Positions 13,981 through 15,944 of a DNA stretch of 15,944 nt are shown here, piece by piece. The translations under genes were made by a program, and so were the position numbers. The DNA lies in NCBI GenBank assembly GCA_945878835.1, contig CAMCUG010000015.1, positions 1-15,944 of the forward strand. Direction: 5' to 3'. The stretch is from Chryseobacterium gleum. GTDB taxonomy: Bacteria > Bacteroidota > Bacteroidia > Flavobacteriales_D > Sanyastnellaceae. The notes below the pieces were generated by a model. It searched no databases and was not told the origin of the DNA. It worked only from the letters and a program-made list of their open reading frames with translations. The number at the start of each line of letters is the position of its first letter. The first letter of the stretch is position 1.

Positions 13981-14656
13981 ACGTATTTTCCTTCTGGCTT
14001 TTGTTGCTCTTGCTGCATGCACCGATCCGGTTAAGTCACCCGATCAGAAAGAAAAAACGTTGCCCTACTTTGGCGATTTCGGAATAGAAATAAACTACAA
14101 CGAAAAGGGAGAAGGCATCTCAGATACGGTCTACGACCCTCTTCCATTGTTCGCGTTTACCAATCAAGAAGGGATTCTCATTACCAATCATTTTATGCTG
14201 GGAAAAATTGCCGTTGTCGATTTTTTCTTCACCAACTGCACAAGCATTTGTCCCATGCTATCCTCACAAATGGTCCGTCTGCAACATTCAGTGAAAGCTG
14301 AAAACATCAACGACCAAGTGGTATTCCTTTCTCATACCGTAGACCCAAAGAACGATACCCCCGAAGCTCTGAAAGCTTACGCCAATCGAATGGGCGCAGA
14401 TTATTCCAATTGGAATTTCGTAACCGGAAATGAAGAAGACCTATACTGGCAGGCGAAAGAAGGTTACAAGCTAACAGCATTCCCATCAGATACTGCACAA
14501 GGCGGATTTTTTCACACCGATCAAATTGCATTGATTGATCAACAGGGAAGAATTAGAGGATATTACGACGGCACCTCAACAAAAGCGGTGGATCAGTTGT
14601 TTATGGATTTACATTTGTTACTAGAGAATGAAAGCAGAAATAAAAAAGAACGATAA
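13970..14656 (+). CDS. sco: SCO1/SenC-family copper chaperone lipoprotein
   Basis: A 228-residue SCO protein that delivers copper to, or reduces the cysteines of, the CuA site of oxidase subunit II. The thioredoxin fold holds the copper ligands C90 and C94 (NCTSICP) and H182 (FFHTDQ), plus SHTVDP at 121-126. GTG at 13970 is the only start that gives the signal peptide with lipobox LAAC and lipidated Cys17, so it is probably tethered to a membrane facing the periplasm. The GTG start lies 11 nt inside the previous gene, and its own 3' end overlaps the DUF420 gene by 29 nt, giving a chain of coupled genes. All expected catalytic residues are intact. Confidence 0.95.
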   Translation: MDTKRIFLLAFVALAACTDPVKSPDQKEKTLPYFGDFGIEINYNEKGEGISDTVYDPLPLFAFTNQEGILITNHFMLGKIAVVDFFFTNCTSICPMLSSQMVRLQHSVKAENINDQVVFLSHTVDPKNDTPEALKAYANRMGADYSNWNFVTGNEEDLYWQAKEGYKLTAFPSDTAQGGFFHTDQIALIDQQGRIRGYYDGTSTKAVDQLFMDLHLLLENESRNKKER

Positions 14657-15170
14657 GCTAGCGAAGACTCTAATCTATCTCGTGTCGGCAGTTGTATTTT
14701 TGGTAGTTGTGTCATTGCGCTATCTGAAGTTCACGAACGTCGATCTTGGTTTCGATGTTCACTTGTTGGCTAAAGCGAATGCCCTTATCAATGGATCCGT
14801 AGCCGTTCTGCTGGTTGCGGCGCTGGTTGCGGTAAAGAAAAAGAACTTTGAATTGCACAAAAAGTTAATGAAAGGAGCAATTTACTTGAGTGTTGTCTTC
14901 TTGGTGACCTACATCGGACACCACATGTTCGCAGGAGAAACGGAATTCCCAAAGGAGAACTCAATGAGAAGTTTCTATTTGGTAATTCTTTCCACGCATA
15001 TAGTGCTCGCTGCAATTATTCTTCCCTTCATTTTATTCACGGCATACCGAGCTTTAATCGCAGAATTCTCAGAGCATAAAAAACTAGCTAAATACACATG
15101 GCCCATTTGGTTCTACGTGGCTGTTACGGGAGTTATTGTTTACTTCATGATTTCACCTTATTACCATTGA
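14628..15170 (+). CDS. ctaM: DUF420 / CtaM-like oxidase maturation membrane protein
   Basis: A 180-residue protein with about five helices that matches DUF420 along its length: 'NALINGSVAVLLV' (51-63), 'LHKKLMKGAI' (76-85), the HH pair (98-99) before a short loop ending in EFP, 'STHIVLAAIILPF' (122-134), and 'HKKLAKYTWPIWFYVAVTGVI' (150-170). The Firmicute members (CtaM/YozB) are needed for active aa3-type oxidase, probably at the haem or CuB maturation step. Conserved membrane histidines (H77, H98, H99, H124, H150) are possible haem or copper ligands. The placement after SCO, with a 29-nt overlap, fits that role. The assignment to DUF420 is strong; the detailed function is carried over from distant relatives. 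Confidence 0.9.
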   Translation: MKAEIKKNDKLAKTLIYLVSAVVFLVVVSLRYLKFTNVDLGFDVHLLAKANALINGSVAVLLVAALVAVKKKNFELHKKLMKGAIYLSVVFLVTYIGHHMFAGETEFPKENSMRSFYLVILSTHIVLAAIILPFILFTAYRALIAEFSEHKKLAKYTWPIWFYVAVTGVIVYFMISPYYH

Positions 15171-15172
15171 AT

Positions 15173-15406
15173 ATGAAAAAGATTTTCGTTGCTGTGCTTT
15201 TCGTTTTACTGCACGTTGGCAGTCACGCGCAATGCGCCATGTGTAAGGCCACTGCCGAAACGGCAAGTCAAAACTCCTCAGGAAGTTTAGCGGAAGGGTT
15301 GAACACAGGAATCATTTATTTAATGCTAATTCCATACACCCTCCTAGCAGTCCTCGCGATCGTCTTTTTTAGAAAGCGAATCGCAAATTTCTTCAAAGCG
15401 AATTAA
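15173..15406 (+). CDS. Small exported single-helix membrane protein with a CAMC motif
   Basis: A 77-residue protein of unknown function. The start at the ATG at 15173 gives a good Sec signal peptide cleaved at about SHA|Q (19/20); a longer frame from 15098 lies inside ctaM and has no signal. Immediately after the cut come C21-A-M-C24 and a short polar region (25-42), then one hydrophobic helix (about 45-66) ending in RKR, so the N-terminal CxxC should face the periplasm at the membrane surface. There is no His after the CxxC, so it is not a c-type haem site; copper binding or thiol exchange is possible. It follows ctaM by 2 nt and should share the oxidase transcript, which points to an assembly role by context only. 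I recall similar short CAMC proteins next to oxidase genes in other Bacteroidota. Confidence 0.8.
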   Translation: MKKIFVAVLFVLLHVGSHAQCAMCKATAETASQNSSGSLAEGLNTGIIYLMLIPYTLLAVLAIVFFRKRIANFFKAN

Positions 15407-15418
15407 AAGAACTTCAAT

Positions 15419-15426
15419 TACCTTTG
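15419..15426 (+). promoter_or_regulatory. Possible -7 box for the TolC-family gene
   Basis: TACCTTTG matches TAnnTTTG exactly in the 61-bp gap after the CAMC gene and would leave a leader of about 35 nt before the ATG at 15468. No TTG is correctly spaced upstream, so the -33 half is missing. It suggests that the efflux gene begins a separate transcript. Confidence 0.4.
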
Positions 15427-15467
15427 AATACTGAATGTCTAGTGATGTTCGGAAATTTTGAAGATTT

Positions 15468-15944
15468 ATGAAGCGCTGTTTCCTTGTTTTCTTAGTTATT
15501 TTAGGAAGTCACTTTTCATACGCTCAGTGGACTTTGCAACAATGCGTTGGCACAGCCATCGAACGGAATATTGGTTTGAAAAGAAACAATTTAGGGCTAG
15601 AGCAAACCAAACTGAACCAAGAACAAGCCTTAGGGAGTTTCCTTCCCAACTTAAACGGACAGGTATCGCACGGTTACAACTGGGGACAGCGAATTGACCC
15701 GTTTACCAATGAGTTCGCTACCCAACGTATTCAAAGCAATAGTCTAGGTCTTTCAACAAGCGTGACGCTTTTCTCAGGACTTCAAAATGTGAATCAATAC
15801 AAAAAGGCGCAAGTAGATTCTCGCGCGCAATTGCTCACCTTCGACTATCAACGCAATCAATTGGCCCTTCAAGTGTCAGTTGCATACTTGAATGTATTGC
15901 TAACGAAGGAGCTTCAGGCCTCTACCGAGTTGACCGTGAATCGC
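15468..15944 (+). CDS. TolC-family outer-membrane efflux protein (5' part, runs off the window)
   Basis: The frame opens at the ATG at 15468 and stays open for 159 codons to the window edge, so the gene is partial at its 3' end. A signal peptide ends at about SYA|Q (residues 19/20). The mature N-terminus reads 'WTLQQCVGTAIERNIGLKRNNLGLEQTK', the usual opening of OEP/TolC proteins: a first helix with A-x-x-x-N and the following long helix. 'GSFLPNLNG' (about 57-65) and the barrel segment 'GLSTSVTLFSGLQNVNQYKKA' are also family-typical. It would form the outer-membrane channel of a tripartite pump; the periplasmic adaptor and inner-membrane transporter probably follow outside the window. The substrate is unknown, and proximity to copper-related genes is not evidence of copper export. 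Confidence 0.88.
   Translation, partial: MKRCFLVFLVILGSHFSYAQWTLQQCVGTAIERNIGLKRNNLGLEQTKLNQEQALGSFLPNLNGQVSHGYNWGQRIDPFTNEFATQRIQSNSLGLSTSVTLFSGLQNVNQYKKAQVDSRAQLLTFDYQRNQLALQVSVAYLNVLLTKELQASTELTVNR

Noticed and set aside
15098..15172. Longer start for the CAMC protein
   Set aside because: The extension overlaps ctaM out of frame and destroys the N-terminal signal peptide.
15173..15406. CAMC motif as a c-type haem site or lipobox
   Set aside because: There is no His after the second Cys, and the residues before C21 (HAQ) do not form a lipobox; a signal peptidase I cut fits better.
15458..15697. A 79-residue reading frame near the right edge
   Set aside because: It is a shadow of the TolC-family frame that opens at 15468 and continues to the window edge; only the latter has a signal peptide and family motifs.
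1..15944. CRISPR array, tRNA, insertion sequence or prophage
   Set aside because: No regularly spaced repeats, cloverleaf, transposase-like frame or flanking repeats were seen; the window is continuous housekeeping-type coding sequence.

Overview
The window looks like chromosomal core DNA from a member of the Bacteroidota, most likely Flavobacteriales; the exact family cannot be read from it. The clues are moderate-to-low GC content, few Shine-Dalgarno sites, TAnnTTTG-type -7 boxes, and a protein set typical of the group: a DUF4292 lipoprotein, an EnvC-like protein with a defective LytM domain, a bacterial GGGP-synthase homologue, two five-helix cytochrome oxidase subunit III paralogues, and a RemB/Wzi-like outer-membrane protein. 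Coding density is very high. The longest gene-free stretches are about 109 bp (11801-11909) and 97 bp (8564-8660). I see no tRNA, rRNA, CRISPR array, insertion sequence or phage gene.

Layout. (1) 26-51: terminator of an upstream gene. (2) 84-5055, plus strand: a tightly coupled four-gene envelope operon (nucleotidyltransferase, TPR lipoprotein, DUF4292 lipoprotein, EnvC-like coiled-coil/LytM protein), with two successive 8-nt gene overlaps. (3) 8563 down to 5059, minus strand: bifunctional (p)ppGpp synthetase/hydrolase, then a geranylgeranyl/heptaprenylglyceryl-phosphate synthase homologue, then 3-hydroxyanthranilate 3,4-dioxygenase. The last gene converges on the envelope operon with 3 bp between stop codons. 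(4) 8661-10073, plus strand: a RemB/Wzi-like outer-membrane barrel, divergent from rel. (5) 10125-15406, plus strand: an eight-gene haem-copper oxidase module: haem O synthase, two subunit III paralogues, subunit IV, a SCO-like protein without the standard copper site, a true SCO lipoprotein, DUF420/CtaM, and a 77-residue CxxC membrane protein. (6) 15468 to the window edge: the start of a TolC-family outer-membrane efflux protein.

How the genes fit together. The oxidase module supplies haem (CyoE), structural subunits (III, III', IV) and assembly or metallation factors (SCO, CtaM and probably the two poorly understood proteins). Subunits I and II are not in the window and must lie elsewhere. 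The best candidates for undescribed biology are in this module: the SCO-like protein whose only CxxxC has moved to a membrane-proximal position, the periplasmic inserts at the same site in both subunit III paralogues (one with an HxxHxxHxxH run), and the tiny CAMC protein. The envelope operon is a second candidate: a soluble sugar-nucleotide enzyme is translationally coupled to two lipoproteins and a LytM pseudo-enzyme.
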